DNA from: JAFGRU01 sp016934985 | GTDB taxonomy: Bacteria > Desulfobacterota > Desulfuromonadia > Desulfuromonadales > JAAYDE01 | Assembly (NCBI GenBank): GCA_963665045.2 | Contig: CAXXJQ010000006.1 | Location: 1-64,000, forward strand | Reading direction: 5' to 3' | Length of the DNA stretch: 64,000 nucleotides | Part shown: one piece after another, positions 1 through 9,589 of the stretch | Position numbering within the stretch: the first letter of the stretch is position 1 | Layout of the letters: each line of letters starts with the position of its first letter | Position numbers and translations under genes: made by a program | Notes under the pieces: generated by a model | The model's input: the letters and a program-made list of their open reading frames with translations, nothing else | Database searches by the model: none | What the model was told of the DNA's origin: nothing

Positions 1-24
1 GGCTGATACGTTTGACAGAAAAAA

Positions 25-50
25 ATGCGCCGGGATTTTTCCCGGCGCAT
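25..50. terminator. Rho-independent terminator, probably bidirectional
   Basis: An 11-bp perfect stem (25-35 with 40-50) closes a four-base T loop. It is followed by a run of eight T and preceded by a run of A, so it could end transcription in either direction. It probably closes whatever gene lies left of the window. Confidence 0.85.
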
Positions 51-192
51 TTTTTTTCCTTATTCTTTTAATTTATCATCGCCTGTGAGGCCTTTTTCAA
101 GACAGCCTCTCTTTTTTATCCCACCCCATCCTTCATGAATCAGCCAATCCTGTTTGTTCTTTTATTGGTCCAAAACCAGAGGAGAGAAACGC

Positions 193-759
193 ATGATGAA
201 AAAAATGTTAGTCTCGGGTCTCAGTATTCTTTTTATCCTTCTAGTCGCCATCAGCCTTTCATTCGCTGAAGCCGCCCCCCAATCTGTTGTTGATCTCGCC
301 AATGCAAAACTTGCCGCTTTTGGAACCGATCCCGTCCTCGTTGATGCCGTCAAAGCTGAAAACGCCAAAGGCAAAGCCATGGCCGACATTGAGGCCATGG
401 ACGCCAAGTGGAAAGGCACTGCCGGTGTCGCCGACTACATGAAAGCTATGATGGACTCCCCTGCGGGGAAACGTCTGGTCGAGATTCGCGACAGCGAACC
501 TTATCTGCTGGAACTCTTCCTTATGGACAACCAGGGTGCCAATGTGGCCATGAGCGACAAAACCTCCGACTACTGGCAGGGTGACGAAGCTAAATTCAAA
601 AAATCCTTCAATGATGGGGCGGGCGCAGTATTTGTTGACGACGTAGAGTTCGACAAGAGTGCTCAGTCCTACCTTTGCCAGGTTTCCGTTCCGGTTATGG
701 ACGGCGGCAAAGCCATCGGCGCCATTACCTTCGGCGTGGATGTCGACAAGGTTAAATAA
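193..759 (+). CDS. Secreted Cache/PDC-like sensor-domain protein
   Basis: A 188-residue protein with an N-terminal signal peptide: basic residues, a hydrophobic stretch and an Ala-rich cleavage region near residues 24-28. The mature part resembles the stand-alone PDC/Cache fold found in the periplasm of Deltaproteobacteria, with a YWQGDEAKF-type segment and a C-terminal IGAITFGVDV strand like those of periplasmic ligand-sensing domains. There is no kinase, chemoreceptor or second membrane segment, so it is a free periplasmic protein and its ligand is unknown. The start at 193 (Met-Met-Lys-Lys) is chosen because GGAGAG lies just upstream and the longer frame would put polar residues before the signal peptide. 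It is monocistronic between two terminators. Confidence 0.7.
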   Translation: MMKKMLVSGLSILFILLVAISLSFAEAAPQSVVDLANAKLAAFGTDPVLVDAVKAENAKGKAMADIEAMDAKWKGTAGVADYMKAMMDSPAGKRLVEIRDSEPYLLELFLMDNQGANVAMSDKTSDYWQGDEAKFKKSFNDGAGAVFVDDVEFDKSAQSYLCQVSVPVMDGGKAIGAITFGVDVDKVK

Positions 760-801
760 CCTCCAAAGCCACCTTTGTCCGAATCAAGTTTATTAATAAA
801 A

Positions 802-830
802 AATGGGCCGGGTCATTTCCCCGGCCCATT
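802..830. terminator. Rho-independent terminator after the Cache-like gene
   Basis: An 11-bp stem (802-812 with 820-830) with a short loop, flanked by A residues on the left and a T-rich run on the right. It ends the preceding gene and could work in both directions. Confidence 0.85.
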
Positions 831-981
831 TTTTATTTCTATTCAGTTTCTCCAGCAACAAGGTGAATTGCTTTTTCCCTCAGACCTTAACCAAGTCCTT
901 ATGACCAAGGAAATTTTTGCACAATCCTCGTTTTGAGTCTCCTCCCCTGAACATGCTACAATTAAGAACAAAGGAGACTTT

Positions 982-3063
982 ATGAACAGCGATTTTCACA
1001 AAAAATTCCCTCCCAACCGGTTAATTCAGGAAAAAAGCCCTTATCTTCTTCAGCACGCGCACAATCCGGTTGACTGGAACCCCTGGGGAGAGGCGGCTTT
1101 CATCCGGGCGGAGGCCGAAAGCAAACCGATTTTTCTCTCCATCGGCTACTCAACGTGTCATTGGTGCCATGTCATGGAAAAGGAGTCCTTTGAAGACCCG
1201 GAAATAGCTGCCGTAATCAATCGGCTGTTTATTCCGGTCAAGGTTGACAGAGAAGAGCGCCCGGATATCGATAATACCTACATGAATGTCTGCCAGATGG
1301 CCACTGGAAGTGGTGGTTGGCCGTTGAATATATTTTTAACGCCTGATAAAAAGCCTATTTATACGACAACCTACATCCCGAAATCAGGCAAACATGGTCG
1401 TCTTGGCATTATTGACTTGCTCGAAAAAATTGCCGAAGTATGGGCAAGCGACCGGGACAAAATAGATGCCAGCGCCACGGAGATGGTGAAGGCATTACAG
1501 AAAGCGGAAAACATTCAAATGATTGAAATGGCACTCAATGATGAACCTCTGACAAACGCCCTTCAAATTTTTAAAAACAGTTACGACCCAAAATCCGGAG
1601 GTTTTGGCCAGGCCCCAAAATTCCCTATGTCCCACAATTTTCTCCTTTTGTTTCGCCTCTGGGATCGTTTCAACGATGAAGGGGCCAAAAATATGGCCCT
1701 GGAAACCCTGCGCGCTATCCGCAACGGCGGCATTTACGACCAGCTTGGAGGTGGCCTGCACCGCTACTCAGTCGACCACAAATGGCTTGTTCCTCATTTC
1801 GAAAAAATGCTTTACGACCAGGCGCTGTTAGCCATGGCAGCAACGGAGGCTTTTCAGATAACCAGAGAAGGGTTTTTCGCCGATATGGTCGAGGACATCC
1901 TAAGCTACGTTCTCAACAACCTCACCCATCCCCAAGGTGGCTTTTTCTGTGGTGAAGACGCCGATTCTGAGGGACGAGAAGGAACATATTACCTGTGGGG
2001 CAAAAAGGACATCCGGAAAATCCTTGGCCATGATGCGGGAGAGCTTTTCTGTCGAGCTTATGGTGTTACCGCAGAAGGAAATTTTGAAGGAACCAATATC
2101 CTTCACCAAACCGGGAACCTGGATTTTATTGCCAGAGCTTTGGGGATGCCGCCTGAAAAACTTACTTTAGAGTTGAAGTCCAGTCGCGAAACACTGCTAA
2201 AAGTCCGCAACAGAAGGGAGCATCCATTTCTCGACGACAAAATTCTAAGTGGCTGGAATGGGCTGTTCTTGGCAGCTTTATGCCGCGCCGGCTCAGCCTT
2301 GGATAATCCTGCTCTTATTCAAGCGGCACAAAGGGGTGCAGCGTTTATTTTGGAAGAACTTTATAATGAAAAAAGTGGCCGCCTGCTGCGCAGATGGCGT
2401 GACGGCGAAGCAGCCATTCCTGGGTTTTTGGAAGATTACGCTTTTTTCGCCTGGGGTCTTATCGAGCTTTACATCAGCACCTTTGAGGAACGCTATCTTC
2501 AGTTAGCGCACAAGTTAACCGAGGCTATGGAACATCTCTTCAGCGACGGCAAAAAAGGCTTTTACGATACTGCAGCTGATGCCGAAACAGTCCTGACACG
2601 GGGGAAAAATCTTCAGGACACGGCCATCCCTTCCGGGGCTTCAGTTGCCGTTCTCAATCTTCTCCGCCTGGGCCGTCTGACGGGGAACGAAAAAATGGCG
2701 GAAAGAGGAGAGAACTATCTAACAAGCTTGTATTCGGAGTATTTCCATCAGCCTCTGGGTTATTCATTCCTGCTGATTTCCCTGGACTGGATTCTGGGAC
2801 CGAACCACGAACTGCTGATCGCCTCAGACAATGAAGAAACTCCTTCGGATAATTTATCCAAGGCATTTTTTCGGTATTTTATGCCCCGCACGGTCATCCA
2901 CGGTTATTCCCAAGCTAACCAGGGATTAAAGGATATTATCCCGAATGTTCAGGCCAAAACCCCAATTAATGGGTTGCCGACTGCCTATATCTGCAGCGAA
3001 CAAGGGTGCCGTCCCCCGACCACCAAAGCGGAAGAAATGCTGCGCCTGCTTAAACAAAGCTGA
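982..3063 (+). CDS. DUF255 / YyaL-type thioredoxin-domain protein
   Basis: A 693-residue protein of the DUF255 family (bacterial YyaL, human SPATA20). The N-terminal ~165 residues form a thioredoxin-like domain with the hallmark CHWC at residues 59-62, in the context STCHWCHVMEKESFEDPE. The remainder (about 230-690) has the alpha/alpha-barrel pattern of this family, including GGIYDQLGGGLHRYSVD and HFEKMLYDQA. The length is the normal full length. The biochemical role is not established; members are often proposed to be redox or sugar-epimerase-like proteins. There is no signal peptide, so it is cytoplasmic. The start has AAAGGAG seven bases upstream. Confidence 0.9.
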   Translation: MNSDFHKKFPPNRLIQEKSPYLLQHAHNPVDWNPWGEAAFIRAEAESKPIFLSIGYSTCHWCHVMEKESFEDPEIAAVINRLFIPVKVDREERPDIDNTYMNVCQMATGSGGWPLNIFLTPDKKPIYTTTYIPKSGKHGRLGIIDLLEKIAEVWASDRDKIDASATEMVKALQKAENIQMIEMALNDEPLTNALQIFKNSYDPKSGGFGQAPKFPMSHNFLLLFRLWDRFNDEGAKNMALETLRAIRNGGIYDQLGGGLHRYSVDHKWLVPHFEKMLYDQALLAMAATEAFQITREGFFADMVEDILSYVLNNLTHPQGGFFCGEDADSEGREGTYYLWGKKDIRKILGHDAGELFCRAYGVTAEGNFEGTNILHQTGNLDFIARALGMPPEKLTLELKSSRETLLKVRNRREHPFLDDKILSGWNGLFLAALCRAGSALDNPALIQAAQRGAAFILEELYNEKSGRLLRRWRDGEAAIPGFLEDYAFFAWGLIELYISTFEERYLQLAHKLTEAMEHLFSDGKKGFYDTAADAETVLTRGKNLQDTAIPSGASVAVLNLLRLGRLTGNEKMAERGENYLTSLYSEYFHQPLGYSFLLISLDWILGPNHELLIASDNEETPSDNLSKAFFRYFMPRTVIHGYSQANQGLKDIIPNVQAKTPINGLPTAYICSEQGCRPPTTKAEEMLRLLKQS

Positions 3064-3101
3064 TCGACTGTTGATGTCTCTAAAAACGGTCGGATACGGC
3101 T

Positions 3102-3956
3102 TTATGGATTTAAGGCGAGAACCTGAGCCTTTTTTAGGCTGCCCCGAACATCGCCAAGGCCCAGCACGTTTTCGACAATGCCTTTAAACGGCCGTCCCTG
3201 GGAATCCAAGCAGGCATAAACATACCCGCCACTGGTATCAAAGACTTCAGAATTTACCGTGCCTCTGAAAAGGGGGCGGCAGGCGCTGAAAAATTTTTGA
3301 GAGGATTTATGCCTGGGCAAGGCAATCTCTAGCTTGATATCTGAACTCCCCTGGCGAGAAAAGGTGGGTACGATCAGTGGAGTCTCCGTCATTGTCTCAC
3401 CGAAAGCCCCTCTTCGAAAATTATATAATGTCGTCAGAACATCAGCAGGCAGTTCGCCATCTTTGATAGGAAAAACTTTTCGTGCGGTTTCCTTGCCATC
3501 CCTGAACCTAACATAATGGATTTTTTTCTCTTTATAGTTAAAAATGTAACTTTTTTTCCAGATGTGACCTTTTTTCGCTTTTCCTTTGATTTTGAGCCAG
3601 TCGTACTGCAAAGTCCGGAATTTGTCATTTCCGTCAGGCTCCATGGTTGCTACAATTTTCTGGCGTTGATAATCGGTTAGCCAGGCAGCAATCCCGAGGG
3701 TTTTTGCTTCCAAAACAGCTACAAATGTGCCGTCCTTCTTCCCCCGGTTAAAAGACAGGTAGGCTTCGGCCAATCGGTCAAACCATAGAAAACCTATTTC
3801 GTATTCCAGCCTTTCACCAATCATGGTCTCCATTTCTCTGACAATGGGGAAAGACACCTCCGTCGCAAATACACGTACTGGGAAAAACACCAGGAGAAAA
3901 ACCAGAAAAGTGAAAGTAAATATTTCAACAATATTTTGGCTTCGCGATATTTTCAT
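3102..3956 (-). CDS. DUF3108 domain protein, exported
   Basis: A 284-residue protein with an N-terminal hydrophobic signal segment (about residues 10-32), followed by a DUF3108-type beta-rich domain beginning GERLEYEIGFLWFDRLAEAYL. Such proteins are periplasmic or envelope-associated and of unknown function. Its ATG overlaps the stop of the upstream antiporter gene by four bases (ATGA), so the two are translationally coupled. The family match is by overall pattern; no catalytic residues can be named. Confidence 0.75.
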   Translation of the reverse strand: MKISRSQNIVEIFTFTFLVFLLVFFPVRVFATEVSFPIVREMETMIGERLEYEIGFLWFDRLAEAYLSFNRGKKDGTFVAVLEAKTLGIAAWLTDYQRQKIVATMEPDGNDKFRTLQYDWLKIKGKAKKGHIWKKSYIFNYKEKKIHYVRFRDGKETARKVFPIKDGELPADVLTTLYNFRRGAFGETMTETPLIVPTFSRQGSSDIKLEIALPRHKSSQKFFSACRPLFRGTVNSEVFDTSGGYVYACLDSQGRPFKGIVENVLGLGDVRGSLKKAQVLALNP

Positions 3957-4891
3957 ATAAAAAGGATTCCTATAAAAAGCACATAACCACCAAGGAGAAT
4001 CAGCCCCTTGATACGACTAATGGAATATTTCGGCAGAACCAGAGGAACCAGGGCCACGCTGAATAAAATCATAACCGGAAATTCAAAACGAAGGATCGCA
4101 GAATCCACGGCAATGGGATGAATCATGGGGCACAGCCCCAAAACAAACAAGATATTAAAAATGTTGCTGCCAATGACATTGCCGATACTTATCTCCGTCT
4201 CACCTTTCCAGGCACTTACCAGGGAAGCTGCCAATTCGGGAAGGCTTGTCCCCAAAGCCACGACCGTCATACCTATGACAAGTTCGGTTATACCCATGGC
4301 CCTGGCAATGGTAACAGCCGAACGCACCATCAACTCGGCTCCAAATCCGAGGCCAACAATCCCTCCGCCGATCCGTAGGAAGTCCCCGATACGAACAGTC
4401 CCCAACGCCTCTTCTTTTCCGTCCGCAAACCGCAGTGCGGCATGCTTTCGAACGCTCAAAAGACAATAAATCAGGAAAATCAAAAGACAACAAAACAGGA
4501 TCAGGCCGTTGGAAAAATCTAGTTGTCCATCCAGGCAGAAAAAGTAAAGCAGGCCTGAAGCAAAGATCATGAAAGGGACTTCACGCGTCAAGGTCGCTTT
4601 AGCAACGGGAATGCTGAAAAGCAGGGCAGAAATTCCAAGGATAAGTCCGATATTGGCAATATTGGAACCAATAATATTGCCAGCAGCAATATCCGAAGAA
4701 CCTTTAATAGCTGCAGAAAGTGAAACCATAAACTCAGGCATGCTGGTTGCGAATGCAACTACCGTCATGCCCACAATTATGGGACGTATTCCCAACGCCA
4801 AAGCTACCCTGGAGCTACCACTGACAAGGAAATCAGCCCCAAAATAAAGCAACAATAATCCCAGCAGAAATAATAGAATTGCTAAAAGCAT
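3953..4891 (-). CDS. Calcium/sodium antiporter, YrbG-like (CaCA family)
   Basis: A 312-residue polytopic membrane protein with about ten hydrophobic segments. It carries the duplicated alpha-repeats of the Ca2+:cation antiporter family: FATSMPEFMVSLSA with GNIIGSNIANIGLILG in the first half, and ALGTSLPELAASL with GNVIGSNIFNILFVLG in the second. The acidic residues in each repeat are the expected ion ligands. The predicted role is Ca2+ (or other cation) export in exchange for Na+ or H+ across the inner membrane. It is the first gene of a two-gene unit with the DUF3108 protein. Confidence 0.9.
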   Translation of the reverse strand: MLLAILLFLLGLLLLYFGADFLVSGSSRVALALGIRPIIVGMTVVAFATSMPEFMVSLSAAIKGSSDIAAGNIIGSNIANIGLILGISALLFSIPVAKATLTREVPFMIFASGLLYFFCLDGQLDFSNGLILFCCLLIFLIYCLLSVRKHAALRFADGKEEALGTVRIGDFLRIGGGIVGLGFGAELMVRSAVTIARAMGITELVIGMTVVALGTSLPELAASLVSAWKGETEISIGNVIGSNIFNILFVLGLCPMIHPIAVDSAILRFEFPVMILFSVALVPLVLPKYSISRIKGLILLGGYVLFIGILFI

Positions 4892-5160
4892 ATAATTATT
4901 GGTTTCTAGTGATAACTTGCCTAGAAAGGTAATGATTTTAATCTGTTCTCAAGTCCGCCAACATTTAAAATAAAATATGTCTTTCAACTTTTAAAAAGTT
5001 ACACCTTTGATTCAGCGACGCCGAGACATTGTTGCACAATGCATCCCCAAAAAATTGCTATCCATAAAAGGGAACACCATTATCCCTTGACTTATGCCTA
5101 GCCAATCCATCATATTTATAATATTCAAATAAACAGATGTCTTTTTTTGGAGTCCAGCTT

Positions 5161-5463
5161 ATGGATGAATTAAATTTCGACCGTTTGGCCAACTATGAAC
5201 GGGAGGCCGAGATTCTCAAAGTCTTAGGCCACCCCGTAAGACTCAGGATTGTGGCAGGACTGATGTCTCAAAGCTGCAATGTCAAAAGGATATGGGAGTG
5301 CCTTGAACTCCCTCAGGCCACGGTATCCCAACATTTGGCTCTGTTGAAAAACAAAGGCATTATCGAAGGCCAACGCGACGGCGTTGAGGTTTTTTATCGA
5401 GTTGTATCCCCAATCGTGAAAGAAATCGTCATCTCTCTCCTTAAAAACAAGGGACAGAAATAG
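5161..5463 (+). CDS. ArsR-family winged-helix regulator
   Basis: A 100-residue ArsR/SmtB-type DNA-binding protein: EILKVLGHPVRLRIVAGL is the helical N-terminal signature and LPQATVSQHLALLKNKGII is the recognition helix region, followed by the beta wing with VFYRV. No classic metal-binding CxC motif is present. The single cysteine in SQSCNVKRIWECL could pair with the later one as a redox or metal site. The ATG at 5161 is preferred over 5137 because GGAG lies eight bases before it. It is divergent from the antiporter operon, a plausible but unproven target. Confidence 0.85.
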   Translation: MDELNFDRLANYEREAEILKVLGHPVRLRIVAGLMSQSCNVKRIWECLELPQATVSQHLALLKNKGIIEGQRDGVEVFYRVVSPIVKEIVISLLKNKGQK

Positions 5464-5721
5464 AAAAGCAGCTCCTGAAATTGATTTTCCACTTTTTCAT
5501 TACAAATTCTTTTATTTCCTACCCAGGCTTATTTAAATTTTTCCTCAGCGTATGTTAAAAAACCACGCGTTGGCAACCATCTTCTTATTTCTTTCCAAAA
5601 TAATTAGAGCATCCCCGCCACCATTTCCTTGCCAGTAAAACTAAAGCATTTGAAGCCACTTATTATAAGGGGGGTCGTTTCAAAAGCCTCTAAAACCTAG
5701 GTTGAAAATTAAAGTTTAGGG

Positions 5722-6498
5722 CTAACGGATATTCCCGGTATTATCAATAAGAAGAACTTCAGATTCCAAATATTGGATAGCTGAATTCAGGTCGAGCCAG
5801 CTACGAACAAAAAGTACCCTGCCGCCAACCTCATTAGCATTAGACCGCAAATAGGGAAAGTAGGCAAAACCCAACTCTGAAGTGGTGATCGAGCCTCCCT
5901 GTTCGGCGCTATCGTTGGACCAGTTGATCTCACCTACAAAACCACCCATCCCCATGATCTTGGCAGCTAAAACAAGATTGTCCCTTATCTTTCGCCCGTC
6001 TAGGCCAAGGCTTTCGAGACGTTTGCGCACCCTTTCTTCAAGAGAATTTGCCAAATCCACCCTTCCAATCCAAACCCCGTCTTCCATTTCCGGATTAAGC
6101 AACTCGCCACTGAATGAATCAACCAAAAAGGCCCCGGGAATGCTGGTCCCGCCAAGTTCAGGGCTTTGTTTCAAAAGATTTTCAGCCATAAAATAGGCTT
6201 TTTCAGATACTCCTGCTTGGGAAAGAAGGTTTTTTGCCGTATTACGGCCCTCACGAAAACTTTTTACTCGAAGTTGAATAAAATCGGGAAGGCTGGAGGA
6301 TCTGAAATTGAAATGATCAATTTTGGCAGCTTTCACCTCAAGGGAATCTATCTGCCCCTTTCCCTTGATAACTGCTCTTTGCAAGAGATCCTGAGAAATT
6401 TTATCAATTTCTTCATAAACGCAGAGCCGCTCAGCGCCACAAAGATGAAAATGCCCCTTTCGGGCAAGCATTTTTATGCCATAAAGTTTATCTTCCAT
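5722..6498 (-). CDS. bioW: 6-carboxyhexanoate-CoA ligase (pimeloyl-CoA synthetase)
   Basis: A 258-residue protein with the BioW pattern. It has an N-terminal KMLARKGHFHLCGAERL segment corresponding to the family's GxHxSGAER region, a central RVDL region, an EINWSNDS segment matching the family's ELCWSDDP, and a C-terminal GGRVLFV strand. BioW activates pimelate with ATP and CoA to start biotin synthesis. No other biotin genes are nearby, so the rest of the pathway must be elsewhere. The length matches Bacillus BioW closely. The family call rests on motif order, not on an alignment. Confidence 0.8.
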   Translation of the reverse strand: MEDKLYGIKMLARKGHFHLCGAERLCVYEEIDKISQDLLQRAVIKGKGQIDSLEVKAAKIDHFNFRSSSLPDFIQLRVKSFREGRNTAKNLLSQAGVSEKAYFMAENLLKQSPELGGTSIPGAFLVDSFSGELLNPEMEDGVWIGRVDLANSLEERVRKRLESLGLDGRKIRDNLVLAAKIMGMGGFVGEINWSNDSAEQGGSITTSELGFAYFPYLRSNANEVGGRVLFVRSWLDLNSAIQYLESEVLLIDNTGNIR

Positions 6499-6801
6499 GG
6501 CTGTAATGTATCATGGTGCTAAAAATTTATAAATAAATGTTAAACAAAAATTTTAAGAAATCATAAATCTCAAAGTTTTGCCCAGGAAGGCCCATAGAAT
6601 CTAACGAAATGTCAGTTCAAAATGGCATTTTTCTCTTTTTTGGCCAAGAAGGGTGTTGGTTAAAGAGGTGGGGGTTGATATGAGGTGAAAATTTAATTTT
6701 TACTTTTCAGAAATTAAATGCCTCTTGGAAAAGAGGGCTAAAAGCCCTCTTTTCACAAGAGGCAATTCAACTACACTAAATCACATGCAGAATGGAATTC
6801 C
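6499..6801. other. AT-rich intergenic region, bioW upstream / por operon end
   Basis: About 300 bases without a gene. The left two thirds are AT-rich and would hold the bioW promoter. No confident -35/-10 pair or BirA-type operator could be picked out. The right third carries the por operon terminator hairpin. Confidence 0.5.
6720..6763 (-). terminator. Long hairpin ending the por operon
   Basis: A stem of about 17 bp with a small mismatch (6720-6738 with 6744-6763) closes a five-base loop just after the porB stop. Reading leftward it is followed by AT-rich sequence rather than a clean T run, so it may end transcription or protect the 3' end of the mRNA. Confidence 0.65.
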
Positions 6802-7782
6802 TTAGACTGCTTCAACCGGAATCTTGATGCCGCAGCGCTTCAGACCCTGATTGATGAATTCCTGAATCTTCTGATGATGCTCAGGCTTCAGATGAGCAAA
6901 ACGGTCCTGAATCTTCAGATATTCGGTTACAGGTTTGAATGCCTTGGGCTGGTACTGATAGGTGTACTCGCCATTTTCATATTCGAACAGATGGAAAGTA
7001 CCGGTTTCTACTGCAAGCTTACCGCAGAGCAGTACCTGGTTGGCGCGCAGACCCCAACCTTTGGGGCAGATTGCGTGTACGTGTACAAGAGCAGCACCAT
7101 GAATGTTAGCAGCTTTACGTACTTTGTTCATGTAGTCAACAGGATAGGAAATGGAAGCTGCTGCAGCGTACTGCATTGCAGGATGCAGAGCGATCATGCC
7201 GCGGGCGAAGTCTTTAGGGAACAGTTTCTTCGCTTCAGGAATTTTCGGTCCGGGAGGAGTAAAGGTAGTCCATGCACCGTAAGGAGTCTGTGCGGAAGTC
7301 TGGATACCGGTGTTGGAGTAACACTCATTGTCGTAGCAGATGAAGATTGCATCGTGGTCACGATACATCATTGCGGAAGCTGCCTGAATACCGATATCAG
7401 AGGAGCCACCGTCACCGGCGAAAACATAAATGTTGGGGAAGGTACCTTTGTATTTACCTTTACGGATACGTGCTTCATAAGCAGCGGAAATACCGGATAC
7501 TACTGCACCAGCGTCAGTAATCTGGGTATGCATCCAGGGTACTGCCCAAGGAACGCAAAGGTAAGAGGTGTTTGCAACGTACATACAACCGGTGGGGCCG
7601 AGGAAAATGGAGTTCGGGCCGGCTGCTTTACATGCCAGACGATAGGACAGAGCCGGTCCGCAACCTGCGCAGGTACGGTGACCCATTACATAATACTCGT
7701 CCAGTTCTACTGCCTGGTGAATGTTTGCCAGCAAAGGCAGGTCTACTTTTGCTTGTACTTGTTCTTCTAATAAAGTCGTCAT
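6802..7782 (-). CDS. porB: 2-oxoacid:ferredoxin oxidoreductase, beta (TPP) subunit
   Basis: A 326-residue thiamine-pyrophosphate subunit. RTCAGCGPALSYRLACKAAG near residues 36-55 supplies cysteines for a [4Fe-4S] cluster, and FAGDGGSSDIGIQ followed by YDNECYSNTG is the Mg-TPP-binding GDG...N signature. The PYGAWTTFTP segment is typical of pyruvate-type enzymes. It is the last gene of a tightly spaced four-gene operon (gamma-delta-alpha-beta) with a good ribosome site (AGGGAG). The likely reaction is reversible pyruvate + CoA to acetyl-CoA + CO2 with ferredoxin. A related substrate such as an aryl or branched 2-oxoacid cannot be excluded. Confidence 0.85.
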   Translation of the reverse strand: MTTLLEEQVQAKVDLPLLANIHQAVELDEYYVMGHRTCAGCGPALSYRLACKAAGPNSIFLGPTGCMYVANTSYLCVPWAVPWMHTQITDAGAVVSGISAAYEARIRKGKYKGTFPNIYVFAGDGGSSDIGIQAASAMMYRDHDAIFICYDNECYSNTGIQTSAQTPYGAWTTFTPPGPKIPEAKKLFPKDFARGMIALHPAMQYAAAASISYPVDYMNKVRKAANIHGAALVHVHAICPKGWGLRANQVLLCGKLAVETGTFHLFEYENGEYTYQYQPKAFKPVTEYLKIQDRFAHLKPEHHQKIQEFINQGLKRCGIKIPVEAV

Positions 7783-7820
7783 TTGTTTCTCCCTCTATTT
7801 AGGTTTTACACGACAGTTTC

Positions 7821-9080
7821 TTATACGTTGTGGAAACCGATCCAGTAAGCGGTTCTTTCAGTGGAGCCTTTAGCAGCAGCGTCTTTCAGTACATCGCCCA
7901 TGTAGTAGAATTCATCCAGACGGATAACTTCACCACCAAGACCGGCCATGAAAGCGGTCAGAACAGGCTTGTTGTCGCACTGGTACAGAGTGGTAGCGAC
8001 TTCCAGAGTCAGGATACCGCACTGGCGGGCAGCGCCGAAGGAGTTGTTGGTTTCAACAACACCGATAGCTTTGAATTTGCTGAGGATGTCGGCGAGGTAA
8101 TCGGTCGGCCAGGGACGGACCCAGCGAGTACGAACGAGACCAATCTTCATGCCTTTTTCGCGCATATGATCTACGGCGAATTTACCGGTGAATGCATGTC
8201 CACCACTGATGAAGATAACATATTCAGCATCACTGCACTTGTACTGCTCTACGAAAGGATCGTAGCTGGTGCCGAAGCGCTTGTTGAAGTCATTTACTAC
8301 TTCGTCGATTACAGGGAAGGTACCCATCATTGCGTTTACACGGGTAGCTTCGAGTACATGACCCTGGCCGGGGAAAATCTGGGGGCCGTGGCCGAGAGGA
8401 TTCAGAGGATCGAGTGCATCGGGGAATTCCAGAGGAGGCAGGAAGGAGTTAACTTCTTCCTGAGTAGGTACAACAACGCGCTGGGGAATATGGCTGATGA
8501 AGTAACCATCCTGGCAGTTCATCTGAGGCAGATATACGCGAGGATCTTCACCGATACGGTAGTACATCAGGGTGTTGTCGAAAACTTCCTGAGGAGTGTG
8601 AGCCCAACCAAGCATCCAGCCCTGGTCACGGGTAGAAAGTGCATCAGTATGCTCGGAACCGAAGTCACCCGGGGGGTCCAGGGTACGGTCAGCGATAACC
8701 ATCTGTACGGGGCAGCGACCACCAGAGATGGGGGAGTATACTTCCATTGCATATACAACACCAACACCTGAGGAACCGGTCATTGCACGGGCGCCAGCAG
8801 AGGAAGCACCATGAGCAATACCCAACTGACCATGTTCACCTTCACCGTGTACGAATTCGAGGTCGAGTTCGCCACGAGCGGCCATCATGGACAGCATCAT
8901 CATAACGCCGGTGTAAGGGCGGATAGGATAGGAGGAAGCTACGTCGATGTCAGCCATTCTCAGTGCATGAGCTGCTGCGCCGAGACCGGTCAGAAACTTA
9001 ATGGTGCCGGGACGGGAATCACCCAGTGCGCCTTTATCTTCTTCAGCTTGTCTTCCTACTTTTACGTCTTCGTTTGCCAT
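7821..9080 (-). CDS. porA: 2-oxoacid:ferredoxin oxidoreductase, alpha subunit
   Basis: A 419-residue alpha subunit with the pyrimidine-binding domain I/II arrangement. LTGLGAAAHALRMADIDVASSYPIRPYTG is the substrate/TPP-activation region (family: AYPITPQT), EFVHGEGEHGQLGIAHGAS carries the activating Glu, and the C-terminal transketolase-like domain has KIGLVRTRWVRPWP. The first motif reads YPIRPYTG rather than the usual YPITPST, a small departure that may bear on substrate choice. It lies 38 bases before porB with AAGGAG at its start. Confidence 0.85.
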   Translation of the reverse strand: MANEDVKVGRQAEEDKGALGDSRPGTIKFLTGLGAAAHALRMADIDVASSYPIRPYTGVMMMLSMMAARGELDLEFVHGEGEHGQLGIAHGASSAGARAMTGSSGVGVVYAMEVYSPISGGRCPVQMVIADRTLDPPGDFGSEHTDALSTRDQGWMLGWAHTPQEVFDNTLMYYRIGEDPRVYLPQMNCQDGYFISHIPQRVVVPTQEEVNSFLPPLEFPDALDPLNPLGHGPQIFPGQGHVLEATRVNAMMGTFPVIDEVVNDFNKRFGTSYDPFVEQYKCSDAEYVIFISGGHAFTGKFAVDHMREKGMKIGLVRTRWVRPWPTDYLADILSKFKAIGVVETNNSFGAARQCGILTLEVATTLYQCDNKPVLTAFMAGLGGEVIRLDEFYYMGDVLKDAAAKGSTERTAYWIGFHNV

Positions 9081-9146
9081 ACTAATTTCTCCTTGTAAAG
9101 ATATCCATTGAAGGATTTAAGGTGTCATCAAATAACGCCTATTGTC

Positions 9147-9536
9147 TTAGTCTGCGTACAGAGCTTCTACGTGAGGCAACAGGAAGAGTGCATCCTGGAA
9201 AGGTACGCCGTCTTCGAAATCCAGTTCGGGAACTCTGTCAATAGCGTTAACAGGGCATACCCAAGTGCAGAGGCCACAGCCTTTGCAGTAATCAAGGTTG
9301 AAACCGATTTTGTTACCGCCGTCAACGAGCAGTACGGTTGCATCGGGGCAAGCCAGGACACAGGACTTACACATAACGCATTTTTCACTGTCGATAACGG
9401 GACGATAGATTCTCCAACCACCGGTAAGCATCATGGGCTGCTCGCCATTCGGCTTGGGAGATTCTACGATACCGGCAAAGGGAATCGCCATTTCTTCGGG
9501 AATTTCAACGGTGTATTTTTTGAATCTAGTTTTCAT
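9147..9536 (-). CDS. porD: 2-oxoacid:ferredoxin oxidoreductase, delta (2x[4Fe-4S]) subunit
   Basis: A 129-residue ferredoxin-like subunit. The two cluster motifs CVMCKSCVLACP and CKGCGLCTWVCP each give three closely spaced cysteines plus a distal Cys-Pro, as in bacterial 2[4Fe-4S] ferredoxins. It carries electrons from the beta subunit to external ferredoxin. It lies between porC and porA with AAGGAG upstream. Confidence 0.9.
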   Translation of the reverse strand: MKTRFKKYTVEIPEEMAIPFAGIVESPKPNGEQPMMLTGGWRIYRPVIDSEKCVMCKSCVLACPDATVLLVDGGNKIGFNLDYCKGCGLCTWVCPVNAIDRVPELDFEDGVPFQDALFLLPHVEALYAD

Positions 9537-9589
9537 GGATCTCCTACTCCTTTATTTAAGTTTAAGTCACGGATCCGAAAATAAAATTA

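Noticed and set aside
6874..7770. Rightward frame of 298 codons opposite porB
   Set aside because: porB is strongly supported by TPP and Cys motifs; the reverse frame is Val/Cys/Gly-rich and typical of an antisense shadow.
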